From Limanda limanda (lineage: Eukaryota; Chordata; Actinopteri; Pleuronectiformes; Pleuronectidae), in the NCBI RefSeq assembly GCF_963576545.1, contig NC_083656.1, positions 4,593,686 through 4,657,685 on the forward strand: a DNA stretch of 64,000 nucleotides. The letters run 5' to 3'. This document shows positions 1-13,014 of this stretch, piece by piece; position 1 is the stretch's first letter, and each line of letters opens with the position of its first letter. Position numbers and translations under genes: made by a program. The notes beneath the pieces were generated by a model that was not told the DNA's origin, ran no database searches, and saw only the letters and a list, made by a program, of their open reading frames with translations.

Positions 1-55
1 CAGTTGGCATCGGGCGACGGTGCCATGTCCAAGTCCCCGTGTCGACTCTTTTACT

Positions 56-60
<5 letters not shown>

Positions 61-99
<39 letters not shown>
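61..99. repeat. (TC)n microsatellite
   Basis: Perfect CT/TC dinucleotide tract of about 39 bp, followed by a CA-rich stretch. It is non-coding; the Ser/Leu and Arg/Glu open frames across it are artefacts of the repeat. Confidence 0.95.
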
Positions 100-108
<9 letters not shown>

Positions 109-559
109 ACCCAAACACACACAGAAAACACACAGACAGTAACAGCTGTGTGGTGGTGTAGTAAAAAATCCATAGACAGCCCTACTGAAGCCTGTTCCTG
201 AATCATCCCCCTCCATCTGAAGGGAGAGCGGCAGACTCTCTGAAGAACACTACGGCCGTCCAGAATGAACACCTCCCACGTCCAGAGGTACCACAGAGGA
301 GCGGGAGCCCTTTGTTCTGCTCTCAGTGATTTCTATTCTTCCATTTCTTGCGAGCTACTGCTGCTGGTGTGATGTCTTTTTTTATATTTTTTATTTGAGT
401 GTTTGTCTTTTGATTCCACGCTTGCTTTAATACCGTGAGAGTTATGTCATCTCCTTGTTTTTTTTTACATTTTTGTTTGTAGGGCTACAGCTGTTTTTTT
501 GGAAATAATTAGTGTAATTATTTTATACACGTACACCCCATTAAATCCTCAGTGTCCAA

Positions 560-800
560 AATACACAAATAATAATAATTATAATTAAATCTAAGGGGGC
601 AGACAACCACGTTTAGGTAGCGTTCAAATGAACAGAGTAAATATAGAGATATGTCACGTGAAACACATAAAAGCAGCAATATGACAACAAATTAAATAAA
701 AGGTGAAAAGAAAAATAACAAAAACACATTAAAAAATCCCATGAAAGCAAGTCTATAAAGATGAGTTTTAAGAATTGATTTAAAAGACATGGCTGATGAT
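560..800 (-). repeat. Possible degraded non-LTR retroelement 3' region
   Basis: An AT-rich block resembles the tail regions of common teleost non-LTR elements as I remember them, notably around 745-795 where AAAGATGAGTTTTAAGAATT occurs. Orientation is inferred from that resemblance. No TSD or poly-A boundary was found, so this is a tentative call. Confidence 0.3.
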
Positions 801-1268
801 TTGACTAAACATCTGTTAAACCACACACTGCCATAAATAATAAATGTCAAATTTTCCCATCACACTTGCTTTGTGGACGTTGGGGGGGGGGGGGATCCCA
901 GTGGGACGCAACCCGAGGAGGATTGTCAGTCGTTGTCAGTCAGTCACTGACACTCACAGACACATAACACACATACCACCACAGAGACAGAAAGATGACG
1001 TGTGTGTGACAGCTGGACCGAGCTCTGTCCTCTCCGCTGCATCGACTGGATCTGCAGAAACTTTCCTGCTCCTCACTGGAGAGAAGCTGAATGAAAGGAT
1101 GAGTTTGTAAACGGATGAAACCTGAGGCAGAGGCGTCGCCCTGGATCGATATGGGCCGACCCATATCCTGCTCGTTGTTATCTGAGAGCTGGAAAGTCTA
1201 AGGGAACCGAGCCTCGGTGTGTATATCTATTTTTAGCTGAAGTGTAGGGCTTGGAGGTGCTAGAGTAT

Positions 1269-1271
<3 letters not shown>

Positions 1272-1310
<39 letters not shown>
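1272..1310. repeat. (GT)n microsatellite
   Basis: Uninterrupted GT dinucleotide tract of about 39 bp. Confidence 0.95.
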
Positions 1311-1311
<1 letters not shown>

Positions 1312-4300
1312 TAAGTATACGTGCATGTGTGAAAACTGACACACTGAGGGAAGTGGGTCAGCACAGACTTTCTTCAAGGGGTGCGTCCCATTCAGCCGGA
1401 GCCAGCAGACTTCCTCAAGGATTTAATAGAGGTGTTCAAGGAAAAGGGATAAAACAAAATACATTAAAAATCGATCTTCTCCTCTGAGTCTCATTAAGAA
1501 AGAGCTCTATACTAGAACCCAGCGTGCATTTAAACATTGGTTCCATGGTATGGTTCCTCCTGCCAGTTCTCCTTCCACCTGCCTCTCTCCCCCTCACCTG
1601 CGTCTCTTTCTCTCCTCACTCGCTCCGGTGCTCAGGTCTTTCCCTTCACTCTGCAGCCGGCTTCTTGCAAACAGCACTGACGCCGCGTCTAAGCTATCTC
1701 TCCCCGGCAGACCTCGGCGCTGTGGAATCACTTTGTCTGTCCAAGCCCCGTGTCATCTGCGTGTCCTGAGAACGAGTCAGGAAGAGGCATGGAGACACTC
1801 ACACACACACAGGGATGGAGAAACTGTGTGCATATAAAGAAGGGAGAAGAGGTGGAAGATGAAAGAGGGGAAGGCAGAGCAGGAAAACATCGTTCTGACA
1901 TTTGGGTTTTAAGTCCTGTGGACGCCACATAGAAAAAATCCATTCATTTCCATTGTACTCGAGTCGAAAGGAAATAAAAGTTCACTTTAAAGCTACTGCA
2001 AGACGAGGTGTTCAAATGGGGAAAATACTTTTTTGTTGTTGCTTTCTATGCAGGGGTGTTTTAATATGGATATCTAGATAATGCTAATAGAAACAGACTT
2101 GTATTCTGTCGCCTTTTGGTCAAAAGTAGTAGGTAAGGGTCTAAATAATACACTGATTAAGAGGATGAAGTGTCTCCGCTTCTTCCTACCAAACAGAAAG
2201 CAAGATTTGATTGCTGCCATCTTGTGCCAAGGATGAGAGTTAAATCTGCACCGAAGGCGAAACATTCAATCATGACATTTCAACCTGTTTTTGTAGCATC
2301 AAAAACGAATTAAAACCAAACTTACTTGGAAGATTAACACTCAGACAAACCTTGGTGTGGTAAGAACTAATTCAAATAACCAAAATCATCTTTGAGAAAA
2401 CATGTATTTGCCGTTTACTCTTGGTTTGGTCCACGTCCCACTGACACTGAGGAGACTGGATTCATGATAAGCACTGTTGGCTTCGCTTTTGGGAAGCTTG
2501 CATGTTGTCAATCTTTATATACAGATATCAGATTGAGCTAAATCAATTTGAACCGTCAACTATACTAGTTAAACTGACTATTCTCTGACTGTTTGTGTGG
2601 CCGATTGTTTAATTCCCCCCCCCGGATGTGTCAGACTCATTGATTTAATCTGATCCAGTCAGCATATCGTGTTGCCACACACTGTTTGTATCTGATTACC
2701 GGCTGTATCCCGACTTATCAAACCATCTGAGAGACAGAGACGCAGCCCACAGAAAACAGCCAGGCTCTAAATGGCATTTATCAATTTCTTTTCCATTTGG
2801 AACATGCCAGGAAGCTCCACTGCTTCCGAGAGCAAAATCACATCAACGAGTAAAAGCCAGCAGGAACATTAGATTTGCTTCTTGATGGCCCGGGACCACA
2901 TAAATTTAAGATGCAGCCAATTTCCACGGGCACGGAGGTAAACACGAGCGTCTTCCTGACATTTTACTTGTTGGCTCGAGTGCCATTTGTCGCTCTGGGT
3001 ACCGGATTTTTTCGATTTTAGAAGCAGCACTGAATATCACTTTTTTTCCATCTGTCGTCAAGCTTCCTTCTCAAAGCTGCTGGTTCTGACAGAAAGGGCA
3101 ACTAATGGTTCTCCTCTCTGAGCAGCCAGTCTATTCTCCTTAGCGCTAGCAGCCCTCATGTGGTTTCATTGTGGGCCCGGATCATGGCAATCTCTCTTTC
3201 TGGTTCCTACTCCTCCCGACTTGAATCAGCGCTGTGAAGGCCAGACTCTCCCTCTGTTGTAAGAAGAGAGAAAGGCACCGAGTGACAGAGGGAGCGGGTT
3301 AGAAGAGGACACTTTCATGTCCTTTTTGATTAATTTTTGTTTTAATTCTAGCACAGATCCCTGCTGTCTGGCTCTCTGCAGCTGCCGGGCTCTTGTGTCT
3401 CCAGAGACTTGCCTCGAGAAGCAGATCCACTCTTTTCTTCCCGTCAGGTTTCTGATGTCGAGTTTGATTCCGTTATCCTTGACTGTGTATGCTTTTAGTC
3501 CTAATGCCAATAAAATGAGTAAAAACCAAAGTCGGAGGAAATCGAGGAGGAGTGGATTTGAAGATCAGTCGCAGCAAGCAAAAAAACACAATCTCCCACA
3601 CTTACCTTTTTTTCTTTCTTGTCTGGCGTCTCTGCTGTTAGGGAAGTTACTTCCTGCTGTAAGCAAACTATAGAGGGCGGGATTCGGACAAACCAGTGCA
3701 ATGTAATTTTGCCGTGCAGCTGACTCAGCCAAGCAGATCGATAAAGTTTTCTGTGGAACTCGGGAGTCAAGTAAACTGAACCAGCGGACCTGACCTGCAG
3801 AGACGAGCATCAGTCCTGGTTCAGTCGGAGCTCGAGGTGGTTTAGGGCCGGAGAAGCAGAGCATTACGATTTAATACCTAATGTTTTTATTATAGACTTC
3901 AAAATGATGGTCGGAGGAAAACAAATTCAGTTTCACCGGTTCTTCACCTGCCTTGTTGTGAGGTTAGAGTGAAGTCCTGCACATTTTAACAAAAGCATGA
4001 GATTTCCGCAGCAGACTTTTTACATCTGGTTCTGTCTTTTGCATCTTGATCCCAAGTTCCAGCAGTTTCCTGTAGTTGTACCATGCCTGAACAATAAAGG
4101 GGAAAGTATGGAGAATGGCCGAGACATATCCACAAATCAGTAGATGTCATAGATTGTTTCGAAGAGAAAGAAATACACATTCTGAGCTTGTTATTACACA
4201 ACATTTAGAAGATATAAACTCATAATAAGCCTCGTTAAAGGCCATAACCAGACAGGGAGTGTACAGAGATTCCTTTGGAGATTGAAGAAACACTGAAGAA

Positions 4301-5370
4301 AAGAAACATTAATGTACAATATTTAAAGTTAAATTCATCATACGAGAGATGTGGACTAATACGACTGTAGATCTGAATCAAAAGCTTTTCACTGAACCAC
4401 TGTCTCCAGAGTGAGATGCTGTCATATTAGGCTCAGATTCACTGCAATAAGATCTGCATTTATCTCTATTCTCCATCTTGTCTTCACATAATCATTTCGT
4501 GTTTTATTGAGTCGTAACATTTTTATATTTTCAACAAGCACCAACAAATCTGCCAATGGGCTAAATGGCAAATGTAGCAGTTTGAGGATAAATACGTTTT
4601 TAAGGCTGATTATGGGATAAAAACAAGTTGTTATGGTCGATGTGTTTTCAGGTGCAGCGCCTCGGACTGCTTTAACAGTATGATCACAATCTGCACCCGA
4701 TTATTATTTAATATTTATATCCTCACTCACCTACATTTAGGTGTCATCCAATATGAATGAAACTATATGTTGCCGAGCATCATTTGAAATATTGACTTCT
4801 GAATCATCTCCTCTTCATCTTCTTTACATTCATTTTTGCGGCCTGACTCAATCTCACTTTTACTTTCCCCGACTCTCTCCGTCTCCTTCTCGCCCGCCCG
4901 TCCTGTCTCCGGCTCTCCCTCCATCATTTCCGTCTCGGCTGCTCCACAGCAGCAGGGAGATCGATCCAAACTTCCACGGCTCTCCCCTCTGTGGCGCATC
5001 GATCGGCCTATAGGTAGAGAGGAAGGAGGCGAGAGGGGAGGACATAAGTTAGAGGAGGCGCCCGGTGTTCCTGCGATGCTCATTCTTCACCTTTACCCTC
5101 ACAAACACAATGGGCAGGACAGTTGGAGACGGACGGAGGAAGTGTGAACTTGTCTTGTCAGGCACCGAGTCCGGAAGGAAGAGGGCATCGGTGGAGCGTG
5201 CCGGCTCATGTGATTTCTATATTACAGCAAGTGTGAGGAGGAAACAGTTCAGTTCAAGGTGCAGGGAACAAACAGAGCCATGAACGAGCCTGCAGTCGAG
5301 CCAGTGCAGGGTTTTTCTGTGCATTATTAGCAACTTTGTTCAATCATTCATCCCTGCTTTTCTCCTAATA

Positions 5371-5996
5371 GTCCAGGCAAAGTAGCCCATTTTGGAGCCA
5401 AAAATAGAAGTAATTGTAAAAGAATTTTTTTCAGCATAGATTATTTCTATGAGGTGTCCAGAACAACATACTAAGAAGAAATCCTAGTTGAGGAAATATG
5501 TTTAATTCTCATCAATATAAGGCCCGGCAACAATACACCCCAAAAAGACTATTTTTTTCCTTTACTCCTATCAAAATGAAACTTTACACATTGAAAGTAG
5601 CCATGAAACGTAACATTTTTTGTATTACAAGTTTCTTTGAAAATGAATTTATGTATGTATTTGTAATACATATGAATGGTGTTTGCCTATGCAAATTAGG
5701 ACATATTCAATAAGTGTGGAGCTCATGTGCTTGTCAAATTCATTTCAAAAGAAACTTGTAATACAAAAAATGTTACGTTTCATGGTTACTTTCATTGTGT
5801 AAAGTTTTATTTTGATTGGAGTAAAGGAAAAAATTAGTCTTTTTGGGGTGTGTTGTTGCCAGGCCTTATTGGCACACATTGATGAGAATTAAACATATTT
5901 CCTCAACTTCGATTTCTTAGGACTTTTAGTATGTTGTTCTGGACACCTCATAGAAATGATCTATTAGTCGGTCGTAAAACGCTACTTTGCCTGGAC
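5371..5996. mobile_element. Fold-back (long inverted repeat) non-autonomous DNA element, copy 1
   Basis: About 626 bp with mirror-image arms. The left end GTCCAGGCAAAGTAGC (5371) is matched in reverse complement by the right end (to 5996). Much of the left arm (for example the segment containing TGTTTAATTCTCATCAAT near 5500) reappears inverted in the right arm near 5880-5900. The centre is near 5683. The outer 65 bp or so of the right arm is shorter and diverged apart from the terminal 15-16 bp. No long ORF or transposase motif is present, so this is a MITE or foldback element. Superfamily is unassigned: a TA dinucleotide lies at or near both ends, but I see no clean duplication. A second copy starts at 63275. 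Confidence 0.85.
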
Positions 5997-6677
5997 CATA
6001 ATGGGACCCATCTTGTACGCAGTGTCGCCACATTCTCCCCAATCCCTTCCATGGCATGACAATAACGCATTTTTGTTTGGATATTCAATGGGAATCCCCA
6101 TCCAAAAGCCAGAGTCTGGAGATTTACCGCATTTAATTTTTAGCATGAATTGTTCATTGACGGCTGGCAAAACGAAAACGTGTGCAGGATTTTTTTTTCA
6201 TTCACATTCTGTGGACACAATAACTGGAGAAAACGCTGGCTCTTGTTATCCTGGATCCCACATAAGGAGGCTGGCTGTGACCTATTTCGGTTCCTCACTT
6301 GCAATTCAAGCAGCGCCGCAATTCAGGCAACGCTGCATTCTGCTGCAGCTGCATAAGTCCGTGGTGTTTTCAGCACGGAGGATTGGAGAAGAAAGTGTTT
6401 ATTGTAATGTGTTTTTGTGTCGGAACGCTGGTTCTGTGGCGGCACGACAACATCCTGAAACTTCTCCAAAATCCAACTTTTTGTTTATATCACCTCACAA
6501 ATTAACGAGTATATGTTTTCCAGGGATGTTCTTGCACCTTCGACAGAACACTGCACCGCATTTATTCGGTTATCGAACCTTCCATCTCCTCAACGTTCAC
6601 CACACTGTATCTGCACGGCTGAATATATTTTTGGGGGAAATATGAAAAACACTGCTCTGTCAGAATAAATCAATAAA

Positions 6678-6719
<42 letters not shown>

Positions 6720-7094
6720 GCAATACATACTTCTGACAGTATGTTGCCTCTTGTCCACTGATACAGAAATCCAGGAGATGGAGTTTATATTCAGTGTGGA
6801 GGCATTTGATCCTCGTTATTCTCCTCTTCTTCGCCTCCTCTCTGGATGAGAGCTCACATTTATAAAGGTAGATGATAAATAACACACGTGGTGAAGAACT
6901 TGCCGATCCATCGCCTGAGGCCGACGCGCCGAACTCCACCTCTCGTTTCATTGTCTCTCCCCGTTGCTGCACCGCTCGCTCTGTAGCTTCGCCAGCTCAG
7001 CACGCCGTCTGGCGCCCGGGACAGGAGGGAAAGAGGGAAGGGGGGCGAATCTTTTCTCCCCTTCTTTTTTTTATCATTTCATTACAGCCAGTGG
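5997..7094. other. Intronic sequence with a 214-codon fortuitous open frame
   Basis: An open frame runs from 6001 to 6645 on the + strand. I recognise no domain in it, and there is no splice or promoter context supporting a gene. It starts right at the end of the fold-back element. A (CA)n tract lies at 6683-6718. I regard the stretch as non-coding. Confidence 0.5.
6683..6718. repeat. (CA)n microsatellite
   Basis: Uninterrupted CA tract of about 36 bp. Confidence 0.95.
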
Positions 7095-7500
7095 CCAGAG
7101 GCGTTATGTTTTTCATGTTGTCCGTCCGTCCGTCCGTCCCATTCTCCTGAAAACAATATCTCCAAAACACCTCGAGGGCATTTCTCCAACTTTAGTTTTG
7201 AAGGATCACTCGGACTCACAGATGAACTCATTCGATTTTGGAAGTCGAAGGTCAAGGTCACTGCGACCTCACACACCTCCTTTCTTTTTTTTGGGCCTTG
7301 TGATCACGTTATCTTAAAAACGCCTGGAGAGAATTTCAAATTGGCCACAAATATTCATATACAGATCAACTGTTAAGACGTTGGGCCAAAGGTCAAGGTC
7401 ACAAACATGTTTTTGACCTCTGGAAAAGGATATCTCAAGTCTGTCCCTATGGAATGTGTCCACAGTTTGACCTGTTGTCTCTTGAACTCCAAGATAAACT
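7095..7500 (+). repeat. Dispersed teleost repeat with AGGTCA half sites
   Basis: The block begins near a (GTCC)n stretch (7121-7139), continues with sequence about reaching the end of a phrase like ATATCTCCAAAACACCTCGAGG, and carries two modules containing AGGTCAAGGTCA (7249-7260 and 7390-7401). This arrangement, a GTCCGTCC run followed by AGGTCAAGGTCACTG, is familiar to me as a high-copy teleost interspersed repeat, but I do not assign a family name. Boundaries are approximate and no TSD is visible. Confidence 0.6.
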
Positions 7501-10500
7501 GATTGGACATTAGAGATGGAGACAGCGCTGGTTGGAGGCAGCGTGCGACCACTGGGCTGTAATGGTTCTGTTTGATCGTGAGAGGCCGTCCACTGGGAAA
7601 CTCAGAACAGCAGAGTGAGGGGAAATTGATTTCAGGGTATCAGCGAAGGCCATTTACATGTTCTTATCGTAAGTAATCTGGTTACTGTCGGCTTACAGTC
7701 GTAACCCTGTTTCTCAGATGTCACGTGAATGAGAAACCTGGCTCCTCAGCACGGTTGCAGATTAGATAAAAAAGCTGATTTACCCCCAGCTGCATTTCCT
7801 CTGGACTCGAGCTGAGTCCTCGGCCACGTATCTGCATAATTGCTCCGCTGCGTGACTCCGTTTCTGAAAGTGATTCTGAGTGGCCTCCGTAAGCATCATT
7901 GGGTAATAAACTCAGAAAAAATAAGCGAACGTCGGGAGAAGGGGAAAACATTTCTCTCTCTCCGGCGCTTCTGTGCACGTTATCACACCCGGCAAGCGGC
8001 GGCGTTGACGGCAGCAGCATTAAACGCTGGCAGGTCTTTAAAGGCACGGCGAACAAAAGGAGGAAGTCTGGGCCTCTGAGGGTCTCTCTCCATCACCACG
8101 CCATCCAGGTGCATAAATAAATTACCAACTGTCTGCGTGTCTCACATTAAGAGCTCTATATTCCGGTGGTTTTCTCGAACGCCTCCTTAAACTGTGATGC
8201 CGTGACAACTATGGGCCTCTTCCATTAAACCCAGTGCTGCTGTTTATTTCTCCAGCTGCATTCACTGCAATACGGATGCGACGTGTACTCGGGGGCTCTT
8301 TTAGTGTAATGGGCTTCATCTATCTGTTACAGCGATGGCTTCCTGGCCTTCAAACATAGGTCTCTGTTATGTTGAGACATTGCGTATAAAGCTTATTTAT
8401 GTTCGGCGGCGAGGGAGACTCGCCCGACCAGGAGCCGTCGTCAACCTGGCAAATAGATTTCATCATTTATCAGACGTGACATTTACAATTCTGCTGTATT
8501 TTCAAAGGCCTAAAAGCACAAATGCCAAATACAACTGGGTTTAAAGAATTGAAGAAATGTCAAAGTCAAGTGTTTGGCTTCTCTTCAATTCCAGTTTTTT
8601 TTTCTCAAATGCTGTTTATTTCATGAGCTGATTCGAATCCTGCAGGCAGTTTGCATAGAGGAAGCCAGGGAGGGGGTTGGTCTATATTCCATATATGCTC
8701 CATTTACATGATATCGTCCACACGACCTTCTCACAACTCAAACCGCTCACACTAGCATGTCAACAGCATTCTACATTAACAACCCAGCAAATAAAGGAGA
8801 AGTACACTGTGTTTGAAGTAACAGTGGCGCCTGTGTGTGTCGGTGATGTGGTGCAGTGGGGGGGACACATTTAGCTGCAGACCAATCTGTGCTAACCAGA
8901 TGTAGAGAAACCAGTTTATAGCCACCACAGTTGTTGTTTGTGGCACATGGTCATTAAACAAAGCAACAATAGCCAATGCGAGAAGCAAGCTGTGATGTCA
9001 TAGGTGTGACTGGAAGGCCTTCATTAAAGTTTTATTGATTTGAAATGTGCTCTGCGTGTGGACGAGGCCCAAACGCAAAGGGGGAAAGTTTGTTTTTCAA
9101 AATATTCACATTAGTGTGAACAGGATGTTAATTCCTCGGCTTCACCCAATTTCCCTTCACTATTCTAATTAGCGGGAAAAGTGACGGCTGATGAAAAGAA
9201 GCCTTTTATCTGATTTGGGTAGATTTACATATATTTGTGTTCATTAATCCCTTTTAAATTGTCCTCTTTTATAAAGTAAAGACATAAATAATCATAAATA
9301 AACAAGTGTACTCATTCAATTCTGTACCACAGAGCCTCAGATTCAGTCTCGACCTTGGGAAACTGCTGTTGACGGAATGTTCACAACTTTTGAGCCACAA
9401 TGGATGAAAAGTTCTTAACAGAAAGTAATAAAAAGAAAAGGAAAAAAGACATCAACAGTTTCAGCACAACTTGGCAAAATCCATCATCTCTGTGATCCAG
9501 CCGACAGCCGCACAACAGCAACTAAATGCACCCTGCAATTGTTTTGTCAACTGGTTTGTCTTGTTTTTTCCTTGTTCAGAAGAAACGTGTGTAGCTTCTC
9601 CTGTAAAATCCACAACACCTCCTGTCTCCTGCTTTTCACCTGCAGTGCAACTTTTAGATATGTTGGGATTCCGCTTGCAGGCTGACATGTGTACAATACA
9701 GCGAACTGTATCTTATCATTGCCTCTAATGCTCTACCCTGGCCTCCCAGCAATCTGATCTATACCACATGAAAGTAAGAGGTGCCTCAGATGTGCTGAGG
9801 AGATACTGGATTTCCTGATGCACATAAGCTCCTGGTGGATCAAAAGTCTGCTTCACTCATAGTGTTATCATTTCCCGCTGCCAGATGACATGTGGGAGGA
9901 TGTGCTGTTATTTCCAATGTCTCTACCTGTCGGATCGCCATGTGTCTGTGTGAGCAGCAAGGCAGGGGGGTCATTTTGTTTTTCGCCTATTTTTTTAGGT
10001 TGAAATACTGGAATACAAAAAACAAATGGCATGATCCTCTGGTAAAAAGCCAGTTTTTCTCTCTGCTGCCCTAATGGTGACACACATAGACATGAGAAGC
10101 TATAGGAAGCAAATGGAAAAAGACAAATCCCCGCAGACGTAGCCTCGGCCGGAGTAAATGGCGGAGTGGTGTGTCTGTGGGGAGAAGCTCATTGTTGGAG
10201 GTTGTCAGGTCCACTTATCCAGACAAACCCCTACTAGCTTAGTCCAGGGACTGATGGTAGTGAGATCTGAGCTGGAACCTGAGGCTTTTAGAGGCCTCTC
10301 GACCCCACCCCATCAGAATAATGCGTCTCCCTCCCCCTGAAAAGTCTCAATCTATAAGCTTTAGCCCTTTACCTACCTCTTTACAGTACCTCCATGCCGA
10401 GATGTCACCATCAACTCATTACCTGGTCCCCGAACCTTCTGAGAGCGGCAGAGGGATCGGAGCCAGGCTCTCAATAGCTCTGCCCTGTCACTATTAATGT

Positions 10501-11202
10501 CTCACCTCTGCCCATCTCTCTCTCTCTCTCTCTCCGACGTGCAGTCCCCCTTTCCTGTCTCTTCCCACTCACTCTCAGCTCATTTTCAGAATATAGTTGA
10601 CAGAATGGAGAGGGAGAGGGAGGGAGAGAGGTGAAGGAAGATGATTTGTTCGAGGGCTATCTCACCTGGGAGTGTGCTCAGATGGGTATTAAAAATGAAA
10701 CGAGGACAGGGGTCGCTCAGTGTTCTGAGGAGGTGACATCCATCCCAGACTCATTCGGACAGCGTTATTCTTCTGAAATATCCAGATAAGAAACATTTGA
10801 CTCCCAATTTATTTTCTCAAGGAAAGTCTAATATGAGTCAACATGACATTGAACCGTGTGTGGGCACATCGAAGACTAACTCAACGATGAATAAAAAGCA
10901 GGAATCCGTCCACTTGTTTTTTTATGCACTTTATATATTTGCACATCTCATTAGAAATTCCAGGAATAAGCAAGAAGCGATGAAGGCCGACGACAGGCTT
11001 GACATTGAGGTATTGTCAACTGTAGAAACATTAAAATGCTGCTGCTCACAATTACAGGTCGCCACGGCACCGGAGAAACATGTTGGAAGGACGAAGTATG
11101 GCAAAGGAACCCATTAACCTTTCTGCAGATATTCCCATAGAATAAATTCAGACAATGGCGGCATCGGTGGTTCGCATAAGAGTGAAAGAAAAGTTCATGC
11201 AT

Positions 11203-11231
11203 TAGAGAGAGAGAGAGAGAGAGAGAGAGAG
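11203..11231. repeat. (GA)n microsatellite
   Basis: Uninterrupted GA tract of about 29 bp. Confidence 0.9.
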
Positions 11232-12284
11232 CTGTGCCTGTGTCTGCATGGACGGTAAAATCTTGAATTCAGCTATGTAAGGCAGCAAAGCACCAAGTTA
11301 GTAATCTCTTATGTTGCTGAGAAGTTGGAAATAAACGGTTCATATTAAAACTACGGCAAGCCACCGCTATCTGGGAAATTAATGTGAAACTGCTTTGAAA
11401 TGGCGAGAGGACACGAGCACTCGGAGTGACCTTCCGTCTAACACTGAGTTTCATTCTCACACACTTTTCTTTTACTCACATTCTTTGATTCTCAGCAGTT
11501 GTCGATCAACCCCTAAGGAAGGAGTCATATTATTCATACACAATATGACAACGATCATTTATTAAAAAGATAAGCAATCATCTGAAATAACACGTAGACG
11601 AGGTATGCTGTAAAACTTCAACAAGGGCTGTTAAAAAACTAATTTTGAATGAGCAGACATGCATTTTACGAGGCTCTATGTTTGCACAATATATTCAGAA
11701 CCATATATACGGGTGCTTGTGAATGCATCCCTTTTCAGATGCAGTATTTATGAGAGCCATTCATCCTGTGCGGTGGCACAAGCCATTGTCTGAGTAATGG
11801 AGTACAATAGAACCAAAGCCCCGGCCTAAATTGGGTCTCTTTACACGGGGGTTGGAGATCAGAGGGAGATTAAAAGTGGATCTATGGAGCTCGGAAGGAG
11901 GCAAAGAGGAGATGAGGAGAAGGACTCTGACCTTCAGTGATTTCCTTTCTCTCGTCTTCCCTCACGCGCAGATGCACACATATCAAGACTCGCATTGTGT
12001 TCGCGAGGGCCGTGGAGTGTGCATGGGATTGCTTTAGTGAAAGTTTTATAGCCCCAGGCAAGCCCCTGGCGTGGACCAAGGGGGGTGGGGGGGTGGGTGG
12101 TGGTGAGTGTACTACCACTGAAGCCAGGAGCAGCCAACCTCTTCCACTGTTCAATTAAACCCCTGGCTTTAAGTGGTGGGCTGGAATCACAGGGGAGAAG
12201 TTGCACACATAAATATACAATCGCTGAAAGCATGCACACATACACCCAACAGGGGAAAAGCAAAGGCTGGGCCTCGCTTTCCAA

Positions 12285-12310
12285 ACACACACACACACAC
12301 ACACACACAA

Positions 12311-12361
<51 letters not shown>
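12285..12361. repeat. (CA)n microsatellite, interrupted
   Basis: Long CA tract with one AACC interruption near 12309-12312. It explains the Cys-Val and His-Thr open frames on both strands here. Confidence 0.95.
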
Positions 12362-12364
<3 letters not shown>

Positions 12365-13014
12365 TCTCCCCTTTGTTTTAGAAACAACAATGGCTATCAT
12401 CAAGAATTCAATACACAGTGGATTGCCAGGAGAGGAGAAGGAAGGAAATTGAAGCCATTAGAAACCCTTATTACTTTTTTATCAGAAACCGGAGGATAAG
12501 CTCGTAGAATATAGAGAAACGGGGGAGAGAGCGGCACTGAGAGAAAGGAAGATATGAAGATGGGAGTGGTGGGGGTGGTAAAAAGAGGGAGAGGGGATCA
12601 AGTGAGACGGACTGATGTAAGTGAAAGGGAAGGGGATAATGGAGCGGAGGAAATAAATAACAAGTTGCTGACGAAAAGAGAAAATTAAACGAGCAAATGA
12701 GATCGTCTCGGAGGGAAATAATCAAACTCGTGCACATCAGTTCAGCTGCATCAGGAAAGGAAAGAAGAAACGCTTGTGCCAGATGCTTAGAAAAGTCAAC
12801 TGTGTGGCAAGAAAGAGCCGAGCGGCTCCGTGTCCTCTGCTCCTCGAACATCCTCCTTCAGCCGGCTGACGTAGAGGAATCTGCAGAGTAACCCCGAGGT
12901 GACGGTGCAGCGAGTGTGTGTGTGTGAGTGTGCACGTGAGTGAGCGCACGTTGGAAAAGGCTTGTTTCATATGCCTGTGAGCACCTGGACCTGAATGGAA
13001 GCTTCCCTCAGGTG

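Larger units (their letters stand above)
100..5370. other. Intronic sequence, mostly unremarkable
   Basis: Single-copy-looking intron sequence with short homopolymers, a (GT)n tract at 1272-1310 and a possible old retroelement remnant at 560-800. One stretch near 1545 could be read as a hydrophobic leader but is not supported as an exon. Nothing else is recognised. Confidence 0.6.
7501..13014. other. Intronic sequence with microsatellites only
   Basis: No gene is recognised. It contains (TC)n near 10518-10533, (GA)n at 11203-11231 and a compound (CA)n at 12285-12361. Frames on both strands are short and show no domain. Unrecognised conserved non-coding elements could be present but cannot be judged from one sequence. 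Confidence 0.6.

Noticed and set aside
1545..1638. Leader-like frame MVWFLLPVLLPPASLPLTCVSF with a possible phase-1 donor at CTCAG|GTCTTT, as a candidate first exon
   Set aside because: The phase fits, but the donor is weak, the start context is poor, the sequence is again pyrimidine-rich, and there is no CpG-rich promoter around it. Not supported without transcript data.
6001..6645. 214-codon open frame, the longest in the window
   Set aside because: No recognisable domain, unusual composition, no splice or promoter context. Long frames of this size can occur by chance in 64 kb across six frames.
12155..12403. Cys-Val and His-Thr rich frames on both strands here and at many other (CA)n/(TG)n tracts
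   Set aside because: Artefacts of dinucleotide repeats, which lack stop codons in every frame.
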